A model generated the notes under the pieces. The model was not told the origin of the DNA. It did no database searches and was given only the letters and a program-made list of their open reading frames with translations. From Chlorocebus sabaeus (Eukaryota > Chordata > Mammalia > Primates > Cercopithecidae), in NCBI RefSeq assembly GCF_047675955.1, contig NC_132910.1, positions 115,799,143-115,863,142 of the forward strand: a DNA stretch of 64,000 nucleotides. Reading direction: 5' to 3'. The position numbers and the translations under genes were made by a program. Below are positions 12,501-25,400 of this stretch, one piece after another (within the stretch, counting starts at the first letter, position 1; the number at the start of each line of letters is the position of its first letter).

Positions 12501-13790
12501 TAGTTTGGAGTACTCAGCATGCCAGAGCCCTGCACTTTGGAGTATGGTGTTCTGAATCCCAACAGGTATATTTGGTTTTTGTATAGAGTTCCTAAAACCC
12601 TTGGAATTTCCTGATAGAATTGTCTTTTAGGCTGGGCGCAGTGGCTCAGGTCTGTAATCCTAACACTTTGGGAGGCCAAGGTGGGCGGATCACCTGAGGT
12701 TGGGAGTTTGAGACCAGCCTGACCAACATGGAGAAACCTCGTCTCTACTAAAAATACAAAATTGGCTGGGCGTGGTGGCGCATGCCTGTAATCCTAGCTA
12801 CTTGGGAGGCTGAGGCAGGAGAATCACTTGAACCTGGGAGGCGGAAGTTGCAGTGAGCCGAGATCGTGGCACTGCACTCCAGCCTAGGCAACAAGAGCGA
12901 AACTCCATCTCAAAACAAAAAAAAACAAAAACAAAAAAGGTATGGTGGCGGGACATGCCTGTAGTCCCAGCTACTTGAGAGTTTGAGGCAGGAGACTCGC
13001 TTGAACCCAGGAGGTGGAGGTTGCGGTGAGCCGAGATCGTGGCACTGCACTCCAGCCTGGGCAACAAGAGCGAAACTCTATCTAAAAAAAAACAAAAAAA
13101 ACCCCCAAAAAACAAAAAAAAAACAAAAAAGGCATAGTGGCGGGACATGCCTGTAGTCCTAGCTACTTGAGAGTTTGAGGAAGGAGAATCGCTTGAACCC
13201 GGGAGGCAGAGGTTGCAGTGAGCCGAGATCACACCACTGCACTCCAGCCTGGTGACAGAGCGAGACTCCATTTCAAAAAAAAAATCTATTGAACAATGAG
13301 TTCTGATGAACTTCCGGGTTGCTGGGAGGGTGGTGCACCCCAACTCCATGTGGACAGAAGCTCCTGTACTTGGGACCCTGCTAGACCTCACGCAATGTAC
13401 CTCTTCATCTGGCTGTTCATCTATCTCCTTTATAACAAACCAGAAAACATCAGTGTGTTCCTGAGTTTTGTGAACCATTCTAGCAAATTACAGAACTCAA
13501 GAAGAGAGGGGCCAGGTGTGGTGGCTCACACCCATAATCCCAACACTTTGGGAGGCCGAGGCAGGTGGATCACTTGAGGTCAGGAGTTCCAGAGCAGTAT
13601 GGCCAACGTGGCGAAACCCTGTCTCCACTAAAAATACAAAAATTAGCCGGTGTGGTGGTGCACATCTGTAATCCCAGCTACTTGGGAGGCTGACACAGGA
13701 GAATCACTTGATCCCGGAAGGCGGAGGTTGCAGTGAGCTGAGATCGCACCACTGCACTCCAGCCTGGGAGACAGAGAGAGATTCTGTCTC

Positions 13791-13822
<32 letters not shown>

Positions 13823-16022
13823 TCATAGAAACCCCAGTTTATAACTGCTACATCAGAAGTATGGGAAGCATGGTCTTTCAACGGACATCTGAAATGGGGA
13901 GAGTCTTGTGGGATTGAGCCCTTTAATTTGTGGGATCTAAGACTATCTGTGGATAGATGGTGCTATAATTGGATTAAGTTGAAGAACACCCAGTTGGTGT
14001 CTGCTGGAGAACTGAATTAAACTGTTGTAGGGGAAACTCTACACATCTAGTTTAGGAAGAAGTGTTCTTGGCCGGGTGCGGTGGCTCAAGCCTGTAATCC
14101 CAGCACTTTGGGAGGCCGAGACGGGCAGATCAGGAGGTCAGGAGATCGAGACCATCCTGGCTAACACGGTGAAACCCGGTCTCTACTAAAAAACACAAAA
14201 AACTAGCCGGGCGAGGTGGCGGGGCGCCTGTAGTCCCAGCTACTCGGGAGGCTGAGGCAGGAGAAGGGCGTAAACCCAGGAGGCGGAGCTTGCAGTGAGC
14301 TGAGATTGCGCCACTGCACTCCAGCCTGGGGGACAGAGCAAGACTCCGTCTCAAAAAAAAAAAAAAAAAAAAAAAAGAAGTGTTCTGTGTAGGAATGTAG
14401 AAAAGCAGTTTTTTCAGACAACATGTTAGAGCTCAGCACTGACACTCACAAGGGCATACCTGCACAAAAAACTATTTATTCTTAGCAGCAAAGGAAGTTA
14501 AAGGATAAAAACAAAATATTGCTAAATTTGGGGGAAAATGGAAAAAAAATCTACACATCTAAGAGTTAATAATGGCCCATAATACACATATATAAAAACT
14601 TGAACTTTCTTAAAAACTTAGGAATGATTTTTTGCTTTATAGAATTATTAACAATTACTTCCTTTGGGTACCCAATGCAAGTAAAAACTAATGCCATTTT
14701 TAGAAGTTTGCATTTAAGACACAAAAAAGAAAAAAAAAATGTTTGCATTAGACCAGTTCTTCAGGACCCACATGGTGGGAATCCTAGGAGCCTATTCTGG
14801 TCACCTCGTACAGCAACAGCAGAACTAAAGGATGATTAAGAGTGTGCCCATGATCCAGACTACCTGGATGAAAACCCAGGACAAGTTACCTAGTATCTCT
14901 GCTTTTCCAGTCCCCATGTAAAAAATGGGAATAACAGTACCTTCCTCAGAATGCTGGTCTTTTTTTTTTTTTTTTTTTTTTTTTGAGTTGGAGTCTTGCT
15001 CTGCTGCCCAGGCTGGAGTGCAAAGGCACAATCTCAGCTCACTGCAACCTCCGCCTCCCGGGTTCAAGCGGTTCTCCTGCCTCAGCGTCCTGAGCAGCTG
15101 GGATTACAGGTGTGCACCATCATGTCCGGCTAATTTTTGTATTTTTAGTAGAAACAGGGTTTCACCACGTTAGCCGGGCTGGTCTTTTTTTTTTTTCTGA
15201 GACGGAGTCTCTCTCTGTCGCCCAGGCTGGAGTGCAGTGGCGCGATCTCGGCTCACTGCAAGCTCCGCCTCCCGGGTTCACGCCATTCTCCTGCCTCAGC
15301 TTCCCGAGCAGCTGGGACTACAGGCGCCCGCCACCGCGCCCGGCTAATTTTTTGTATTTTTAGTAGAGACAGGGTTTCACTATGGTCTCGATCTCCTGAC
15401 CTCATGATCCGCCCGCCTTGGCCTCCCAAAGTGCTGGGATTACAGGCTTGAGCCACCGCGCCCGGCCACCAGGCTGGTCTTGAACTCCTGACTGCAAGTG
15501 ATCTGCGAGCCTCGGCCTCCCAAAGTGCCTGGCCCACAGTGCTATTCTGGGGAGTGAGTTAATATGTGAAAAATTCTTAGAACAGTGCCTGGCCTGTAAA
15601 TGTTCAATAAATATTACCTGTTTCCACCCCCTACCACACACTCAGCATATCTATTACTTACTTATGAGGACCAGGACCATTTTAACCTCAATTTGCACTT
15701 TTATTCTGACAAATGTCAAAGAGAAGTTCAGGGGCAGACTCTGTAGCATCTTATCTTAGAATTTTCTAAAACTTATTTAACATATTTATGTGAGTCTGAT
15801 CCTGAGAGGGAAAATGCTTAATTTATCTTCTATTGCTTGACACAAAAGAAATGATTGTGAGCCAAAGAGCCTTGCTGAAAGAACCCCCAATTCAAACTAA
15901 CTACACAAGCCTAGGAGTTTGAGACTACAGTGAGCTATGACAGCACAACTACACTCCAGCCTGGGCAACAGGGCGAGACCTTGTCTCTAAAACAAACAAA
16001 CAAAACAAAAAACAAAACAAAA

Positions 16023-16055
<33 letters not shown>

Positions 16056-19000
16056 GAGACGGAGTCTCGCTCTGTCGCCCAGACTGGAGTGCAGTGGCCG
16101 GATCTCAGCTCACTGCAAGCTCCGCCTCCCGGGTTCACGCCATTCTCCTGCCTCAGCCTCCCGAGTAGCTGGGACTACAAGCGCCCGCCACCTCGCCCGG
16201 CTAGTTTTTTTTTTTTGTATTTTTTAGTAGAGACGGGGTTTCACTGTGTTAGCCAGGATGGTCTTGATCTCCTGACCTCGTGATCCACCCGTCTCGGCCT
16301 CCCAAAGTGCTGGGATTACAGGCTTGAGCCACCGCGCCCGGCCAACAAAAAGAGTTTTGACAAAATATCACTGAATTTAAAAAAGAAAAGTAACGACACA
16401 AAGTTACCTTCTAGCAGGCCCACTCACGCAATGACCTGTCACAGTATATTAGCATATTGACAGATTCTTTGTAAATCAGTTTTGTGAACAAGATAAATAC
16501 AGGTTTTTGGTTTTTTTCTTTCCTTTTCTTTTTTTTTTTTGAGATGGAGTCTTGCTCTGTCACCAAGGCTGGAGTGCAGTGGCATAATCTCGGCTCACCG
16601 CAACCTCCGTCTCCCAGGTTCATGTGATTCTCCTGCCTCAGCCTCCCGAGTAGCTGGGATTACAGGCATGTGCCACCACGCCCGGCTAATTTTTGTGTTT
16701 TTCGTAGAGACGGGGTTTCACCATGTTGGTCAGGCTGGTCTTGAACTCCTGACCTCGTGATTCGCCTGCTTCGGACTCCCAAAGTGCTGGGATTACAGGT
16801 GTTAGCCACCCCACCCCGCCAATACAGTTTTACAACATTTAGGAAAGAAATACACGCTAGGAAAAAAAAATCTTCTGCAGAGAAATGAAAAGAGTTTTCA
16901 AAGGATTTTAAAAGTACTGGGCAAATCCTATGTACCAGCAAGTTCACAGTCTGGTGGGGAAGCAATACTGAAATAAAACATTCCTTATAATGGTATGTGC
17001 TGTGGACATTACACAAGTACCTTCCTTGAGGAAGACCACCCTATATAATATCTTAGTTCAGACGAAAGTCACTTCACCTCTGGGTTACCACATCAGCCTC
17101 CTTACCAGTTTTGTGCTAACCAAATACACTCTCCAGTTCTACAGTAATAGTCTAATAGCTGGTGTCTGTTTTTTTTTTGAGACAGAGTCTTACTCTGTTG
17201 CCCAGGCTGGTGAGATCTCAGCTCACTGTAACCTCTGCCTCCCCAGTTCAAGTGATTCTCGGCCTCCCTAGTAGCTGGAATTACAGGCGCCTGCCATGCC
17301 ACCATGCCCAGCTAATTTTTGTATTTGTTTTGTTTTTTTTTGAGTCGGAGTTTTGCTCTTGTTGCCCAGGAGGGAGTGAAATGGCGCAATCTCAGCTTAC
17401 TGTAACCTCCGCCTCCCAGGTTCAAGCGATTCTTCTGTTTCAGCCTCCTGAGTAGCTGAGATTACAGATGCCCGCCACCATACCTGGCTAATTTTTTGTA
17501 TTTTTAGTAGAGATGGAGTGTCACCATGTTGGCCAGACTGGTCTCGAACTCCTGACCTCAGGTGATCCGCCCACCTCGGCCTCCCAAAGTGCTGGGATTA
17601 CAGGCGTGAGCCATGGCACCTGGCCTAATTTTTGTATTTTTAACAGAGACAGGTTTTCATCATGTTGGCCAGGCTGGTCTGGAATCCCTGGCCTCAAGTG
17701 ACCCGCCTGTCTTGGCCTCCCAAAGTGCTGGGATTACAGGAGTGAGCTACCAAGCCCGGCCTAGTTTAGTGTTTTTTAAATGGTTTTATAGCCATAGACA
17801 CAGTCTAAGTGTTTTTTGTTTTACGTCACTCACCATTTTAAAAAGATTCTAGGCTGGCGGTGGCTCCTGAGGTCAAAAGTTCGAGACCAGCCTGACCAAC
17901 ATGGAGAAACCCCATCTCTACTAAAAATACAAAATTAGCTGGGTGTGGTGGTGCATGCCTGTAATCCCAGCTACTTGGGAGGCTGAGGCAGAAGAATTGC
18001 TTGAACCCGGGAGGTGGCGGTTGCGGTGAGCTGAGATCCTGCCATTGTACTCCAGCCTGGGCGACAGAGCGAGACTCTGTCCAAAAAAAAAAAAACAAAA
18101 AAACAAAGATTCTAGGCAGGTGCAGTGGCTCATGCCTGTAATCCCAACACTTTGGGAGGTCAAGGCAGGTGGATCACTATCACTTGAGGTTGGGAGTTCA
18201 AGACCAGCCTGTAATCCCAGCCACTCAGGAAGCTGAGGCAGAAGAACTGCTTGAACCCAGGAGGTGGAGGTTGCAGTGAGCCAAGATGGCACCACTGCAC
18301 TCCAGCCTGGGCAACAAGAGTGAAACTCAGTCTCAAAAAAAAAAAAAAAAAAAAGATTCTAAGGTTAATGCTTGCTATTCATTAAGAATATCTGGGGCTG
18401 GACACGTTGGTTCACGCCTGTAATCCCAGCACTTTGGGAGGCCAAGGCGGATGGATCACAAGGTCAGGAGATCAAGACCATCCTGGCTAACATGGTGAAA
18501 CCCTGTCTCTACCAAAAATACAAAAAATTAGCCGGGTGTGGTGGTGGGTGCCTGTAGTCCCAGCTACTTGGGAGGCTGAGGCAGGAGAATGGCATGAACC
18601 TGGGAAGTGGAGCTTGCAGTGAGCCGAGATCATGCCATTGCACTCCAGCCTGGGCGACAGAGCAAGACTCCGTCTCAAAAAAAAAAAAAAAAAAGAATAT
18701 TTGGAAGAAATAAGTTCCTGTGGGCTGGGCGGTCCTGTAATGACCACAAACTGGGCTCCACTGTAGGATCTGCTGCCTTCTAGAAACGAAACCCATGATC
18801 TCACCCAGACCTGGACTCCTCCACTGTAAAACGGGAAAAATAATGCTTATCACATAGGGTTCTGGTAGGAAGCAATGAACTAACAATGCCTAAGTAGACA
18901 TGTAGTAAATGCCATATATCATCATTATTATTAAAACAAGAATTCCGATTTTCAATTCCAGGCACATGCTATGCAGCCCCTCCTCCAAACAAAACTCACA

Positions 19001-22000
19001 GGGGACTTGAAGTCAGATGCTATGCTACATACAGGAGAGACCTAGCCGCTCTGGCTCACCCCAGGGCACCAGGCCCAGATATCAGTGAGGACTCCAGCAG
19101 GCATTTCTACAAGTCAACTAAGACAGTCTCGGGCCCTCCCAAAGAATGTGGGCCTCTGAGAACTAAAGGTGAGCAGGAAGGACACAATCACTATGCCCTC
19201 AGGTCCTACAATTCCTGCCGAGAATTCCTTCCAGAATTTACCTTCAAGAGCAGTTCCCTTGAACTGCACTTTTGCATGTCCTCAGCCTCTGGCTTCACAC
19301 TTTGAGGCCCCAGAGAGACTGTTCGACTGGACCCATATGATGGGTTGAAAATTACTATTTTCAGCCGGGCGCGGTGGCTCAAGCCTGTAATCCCAGCACT
19401 TTGGGAGGCAGAGACGGGCGGATCACGAGGTCAGGAGATTGAGACCACCTGGCTAACACGGTGAAACCCTGTCTCTACTAAAAATTACAAAAAACTAGCC
19501 GGGCGAGGTGGCGGGGGCCTGTAGTCCCAGCTACTTGGGAGGCTGAGGCAGGAGAATGGCGTGAACCCGGGAGGCGAAGCTTGCAGTGAGCCGAGATCTG
19601 GCCACTGCACTCCAGCCTGGGCGACAGAGCGAGACTCCGTCTCAAAAAAAAAAAAAAAAAAAAAAAGAAAATTACTATTTTCAGTGAAGGACCAAGTTTT
19701 CATTTCAATGTGAAAAAAGCCCCAAATATGCAACTTGGCTCTGTAACTAATAATAATTGATTTTTTATTTTATTTCATTTTATTTTAAGATGGAGTCGCA
19801 CTCTATCCCTCAGGCTGGAATGCAGTGGCGCCATCTTCACTCACTGCAACCTCCACCTCTCAGGTTCAAGCAATTCTCCTGCCTCAGCCTCCTGAGTAGC
19901 TGGGATTATAGGAACCCACCACCACCCCCAGTCATGCCCAGCTAATTTTTTTTTTTTTTTGTATTTTTAGTACAGACAGGGTTTCACCATGTTAGCCAGG
20001 CCTGTCTCGGACTCCTGACATCAGGTGATCCGCCTGCCTTGACTTCCCAAAGTGCTGGTATTACAGGTGTGAGCCACCACATCTGGCCCAAATACATTTT
20101 GAACTCAAATATTATTAGGCCAGGCACAGTGGCTCATGTCTGTAATGCCAGCACTATGGGAGGCTGAGGTGAGTGGATCACCTGAGGTCAGGAGTTCGAG
20201 ACCAGCCTGGCCAACGCGGTGAAGCCTCGTCTCTACTAAAAATACAAAAATTTGCTGTGCATGGTGGTGCATGACTGTAGTCCAGCCTAGGGAGGCTGAG
20301 GAAGGAGAATCAGTTGAACCTGGGAGGCAGAGGTTGCAGGGAGCTGAGTTCACACCACTGCACTCCAGCCTGGACAACAGAACAAGACTTCCCATCTCAA
20401 AAAAATAAAAAAAGTATATGTACATATATATATATATGGATCTAAGGAAGGAGAACAGATAAATCGGGTAAATATTTTCACTTGCTAGGAAAGCAAAGCC
20501 CTTTCTCCCATCTCTACCCAAAAGTAAATAATTTCTTTTCTTCTCTGGAAAATAACAAAATATATCAGGCTGAAGTTAATATTATCAGTACTGTTATCTG
20601 TAAGTCCTACATCTCCATAGATTTATCTTGTTTTTTTTTTCTTTGCAAATATGAAAAAATATTTAAAAAAATAGAAATAAGATAAGTACCTGCTCCATTC
20701 CTTTTGATTTTCTGGATTTCACATGAGCCACATAAACGTGACATCACCTGTGACTCTAAAGGTCCAAGTGTTCAGAAACAGATTACGATCACAGCTCACA
20801 CGTTTAACAAGAATTTGAAAGGCAGATTTTGGAAAGGTAAAGATCAAACAATATCTTTGTGAGTTTCAAAAATACTATTTCCAGACCATCACTTGAGAAA
20901 CTGAATATTATTTTGGTTACAGATCACATAAGATCTTTTGTAGTTTATTTATTTATTTTTTTTTGAGACGGAGTCTCGCTCTGAGGCCCAGGCTGGAGTG
21001 CAGTGGCCGGATCTCAGCTCACTGCAAGCTCCGCCAACCGGGTTCACGCCATTCTCCTGCCTCAGCCTCCCGAGTAGCTGGGACTACAGGCGCCCGCCAC
21101 CTCGCCCGGCTAGTTTTTTGTATTTTTTAGTAGAGACGGGGTTTCACCGTGTCAGCCAGGATGGTCTCGATCTCCTGACCTCGTGATCCACCCATCTCGG
21201 CCTCCCAAAGTGCTGGGATTACAGGCTTGAGCCACTGCGCCCGGCCAATCTTTTGTAGTTTAAAAATAAGCTTTTTTTTTTTTTTTTTTTTTTTAAATCT
21301 TTGTGTTACCCTGACATCTTCTGGCCAAAAGAGAGTGCTGCACATCAACAGTTGAACATTCTCAAGCTCATTCTCACAAGTGGCAGAATGTGAGAGCGGT
21401 CTCACATTCTGTGAGACTTCAAGAGCGGTCAAGATCACCCGTCTCTATAAACTGCTTAGCCCTGTTACAGCATAGCCCTTCAGCTTCCACTGAGAATTTC
21501 ACTGAGTAGATGAACTTGCAGTTTGCCCTTTAAGAAAATGCACTAACAGAACAGAAGAAAAATAAAAGTTATATTCTGTAGAGCCTTTTTTTTTTTTTTT
21601 GGAGAAAAGTCTTTAATTTGATTCAATTTTTTTTCTTTTTTTATAGAGGAGGGTATCACTCTTTCACCTAGGCTGGAGTGTGGTGCATACTCATAGCTCA
21701 CTGCAGCCTCAAACTCCTAGGCTCAAGTGGATCCTCCCACCTCAGCCTCCCAAGTAGCTAGCACTACAGGCACAGGCCACTACACATGACTAATTTATTT
21801 ATTTTAATTTAATTTTATTTATTTATTTTGAGATGGAGATTTATTTATTTATTTGTTTATTTAGAGACGGAGTCTCACTCTGTCACCCAGGTTGGAGTGG
21901 CATGATCTCAGCTTAAGGCAAACCTCCACTTCCTGGGTTCAAGTGATTCTCAGCCTCCCAAGTAGCTGGGATTACAGGTGCCTCCCACCACACCCAGTTA

Positions 22001-22438
22001 ATTTTTGTATTTTTAGTAGAGATGGGGTTTCACCATGTTGACCAGGCTGGTCTCAAACTCCTGACCTCAAGTGATCCTCCCGCCTCAGTCTCCCAAAGTG
22101 CTGAAGTGCTGGCATTACCGGCATGAGCCACCGTGCCCTGCCTTAATTTTTTTTAGATGGAGTTTCGCTCTTGTTACCCAGGCTGGAGTGCAATGGTACG
22201 ATCTCAACTCACTGCAACCTCCACCTCTGGGATTCAAGCAATTCCCCTGCCTCAGCCTCCCAAGTAGCTGGGATTACAGGCGCCCACCACCACGTTCAGC
22301 TAATTTTTGTATTTTTAGTAGAGACAGGGTATCGCTATGTTGGCCAGGCTGGTCTCGAACTCCTGACCTCAGGGAATCCACCCACCTTGGCCTCCCAAAG
22401 TGCTGGGATTATAGGCATGAGCCACCACGCCCAGCCAA

Positions 22439-22470
<32 letters not shown>

Positions 22471-25400
22471 TAACTTGGGCCGGGCACAGTGGCTCAAGTC
22501 TGTAATCCCAGTGCTTTGGGAGGCCGAGACGGGCGGATCACAAGGTCAGGAGATCGAGACCATCCTGGCTAACACGGTGAAACCCCATCTCTACTAAAAA
22601 ACACAAAAAACTAGCCGGGCGAGGTGGCGGGTGCCTGTAGTCCCAGCTACTTGGGAGGCTGAGGCAGGAGAATGGCTTGAACCTGGGAGGCGGAGCTTGC
22701 AGTGAGCTGAGATCCAGCCACTGCACTCCAGCCTGGGCAGCACAGCAAGACTCCGTTTCAAAAAAAACAAAAACAAAAACAAAAACAAAACACATTAGCC
22801 GGGTGTGGTGGCACACACCTGTAGTCTCAGCTACTCAGGAAGCTGAGGTGGAAGGATTGCTTAAGCCCAGGAATTCCAGGCTATACTGAGCCATGAAGGT
22901 GCTACTGCCTTTCAGCCTGGGTGACAGAGCAAGGCCCTGTCTCAGAAAAAATAAAATAAAATTTAAAAATTCCCTCTCCCTATCCTCAAATATCAAATAG
23001 CAACAGCATTTCTATCTTTATGAGATGAGTAAACCATCTGATAACAAAAGAGAGTATAATTCCACATTTCACACATGCTATCAGGATACCATGTTCATAA
23101 CAAATAACAGATTTCAAATGAAAATTAAAGCTGTATATTTCATAAGAAAAGCTTTTTTTGTTTTTTTTTGAGATGGAGTCTTGCTGTGCTGCCAGGCTGG
23201 AGTACAGTGGCACGATCTCAGCTCACTGCAACCTCTGACTCCCTGGTTCAAGTGATTCTCCTGCCTCAGCCTCCTGAGTAGCTGGGATTACAGGCACGTG
23301 CCACCATGCCCAGTTAATTTTTGTATTTTTGGTAGAGACTGGGTTTCACCATGTTGGCCAGGCTGGTCTCGATCTCCTGACCTCGTGATCCACCTGCCAC
23401 AGCATCCCAAAGTGCTGGGATTACAGGCGTGAGCCACCGCGCCCGGCCAAGAAAAGCTTTAAGACATTAAGGTGATCCAAATTTTAGTGGTTAGAACACA
23501 TATCACCCTTACAAAAATGAGAGAATATATTTGATTCTAAAATCAAACTTCACATAATCTTTCTGCTGTCATTTTTGTCCCTCAAGCATCCAAGTAGCTG
23601 AGAGAAAACTGGACGTACCAGAGGAGTGTATCATTAACGCAAGTCTCTTGAGATGCCTTGTCGATCGGTAGATCAAGTTATAGCCTCGGTTTCTGATTTT
23701 GCTGTGGTGATACTGGATGTAGCACTCAAGGAGTAAATGGAGAATCCACAAAATAACTTTCCCAAGGATTATAACCGTCTGAACTTTCAGTGGGTTTGTG
23801 TAATTTCCTGGGCACTTGTCCTCATTTGGATTAGGATAAGAACAAAGCACACCTGTTAAAAATGCTAAAATAACAAACACAAGCTGAGGGAAAGGAGAGC
23901 AGAAAGATTAATTTCAATATTTGTAATTAGGAAACAATAACTACCATCCCAGCATGCATTCTTATACCTACAGCTTCCCCTATCCATTTTTATACATGAG
24001 TTTTTAAATGTATTTTCATTTTGTTTTGTTTAAATGTATTTTTGTTTTCTGCGTGAGATACAGTTGTGCCCTGTTGCCCAGGCTGGAGTACAGTGGTATC
24101 ATCTCTGCTCACTGCAGCCTCAACCTCCTGGGCTCAAGAAATCCTCCTACCTCAGTCTCTGGAGTAGCTGGAACTACAGGCCCATGCCACCACACTTGGC
24201 CAATTTAAAAAAAAAATTTTATAGAGACAGGTTCTTGCTATGGTACCCAGGCTGGTACAGAGTATGTTATACAAAAAGTAAAAGGAAAGAAGAAAAAGAG
24301 GTCACCATCTGGAAACCACAAGGTCACCCCTGCACATGGTGGTACCAAGAAGGCGGCACTTCAGCTGGGATCTGGGGATCAGGAAGCCATGGTGGAGCCA
24401 TACCACAGCTACTAGTGCCCTCAAGGAAAGGGGATACCACCTCTCTCCCCAGTGATTCAGTTCTGAACTCAAGACTCCCACAGTGCACTTCACTGGAGAG
24501 GAATCCCAGCTGCAGGGGAAGCTAGGAAATGTACTGGGGGAAATGGTCCCTGCAGACAGGCAAACCCATCAGCAGGAGGCTGAGCAAAGGCTGAGCAAGT
24601 CAATCAACTCCATTCACAGTCCTCATAAATACTCAAGGAGTGGTGAGAATGAGCCCTCTTAATTTTTCACACTGCAGCAGAGAACAACCATAACCCCCAG
24701 TGCTTCTGACTGCAATAATTGAAATGGAGGAACTGATTAAACAGACTGGCAGTGGAGTAACCACCAGTGAGGCCTGTGATAAGACTTTTCGCACATGTGC
24801 TTTTATAAACTCCAGATATTTGTAATTTTGTCATCATACAAAAATTGTACATATTATTCCACTGCAACTTGATTTGTCTGCTAAAACATTATTCCCTAGG
24901 TATAAGTAAATTGATAAATTCCTGTGTCAACATATGTAGACTTTTCTGCATCTTTTTTGTAACTGAAAAAGTAATACATGCACATGGTTAAAAAATCAAG
25001 CAATATTCAAAAGTAAACAGTAAATTATATTAGTGCCTCTTCCACCAAGACTGTCAGTCCTCATTTCAGAGGCAACTAGGTCCGTGAATGCTTCTAGAAA
25101 TATCTACTATATACAGGAAAACAGGTGCACACCAGCCCTCTCAACTCCCTTTTAAAAACTACAAATAGGAACATTCTGTACAAAAGGTTGAAAACTTGAT
25201 TTTTTTTCACTCGACAATGTAATCATGAAGGCTATTCTATGTTAATATACTGTACACCTGTCTACCCCATTCTTAACAGTTGCATAGCATTTCCTTATAT
25301 GAATGGGACACACTGTGTCCTCTGGATGCCAAGTAGTTTGTAGTCTCTTGATATGATAGACAACATGGCTATTATCAACAATATCTTTACATGTATGCAA

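Larger units (their letters stand above)
14835..15620 (-). mobile_element. MIR split by nested Alus
   Basis: 14835-14957 reads as MIR ('ccaggacaagttacctagta', 'catgtaaaaaatgggaataa'), and 15560-15620 resumes it ('agaacagtgcctggcctg', 'aaatgttcaataaatatt'). The gap is filled by an Alu that itself contains a second Alu. Confidence 0.75.

Noticed and set aside
12630..13290. CRISPR-like spaced repeats
   Set aside because: Spacing is Alu arms and A-rich tails in a primate genome; no short identical repeats with unique spacers.
12798..13478. A 226-codon minus-strand frame, the longest in the window
   Set aside because: It reads through the Alu and its two extra right arms; repeated LECS/ISAHCN units are Alu translation. 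No splice or family evidence.
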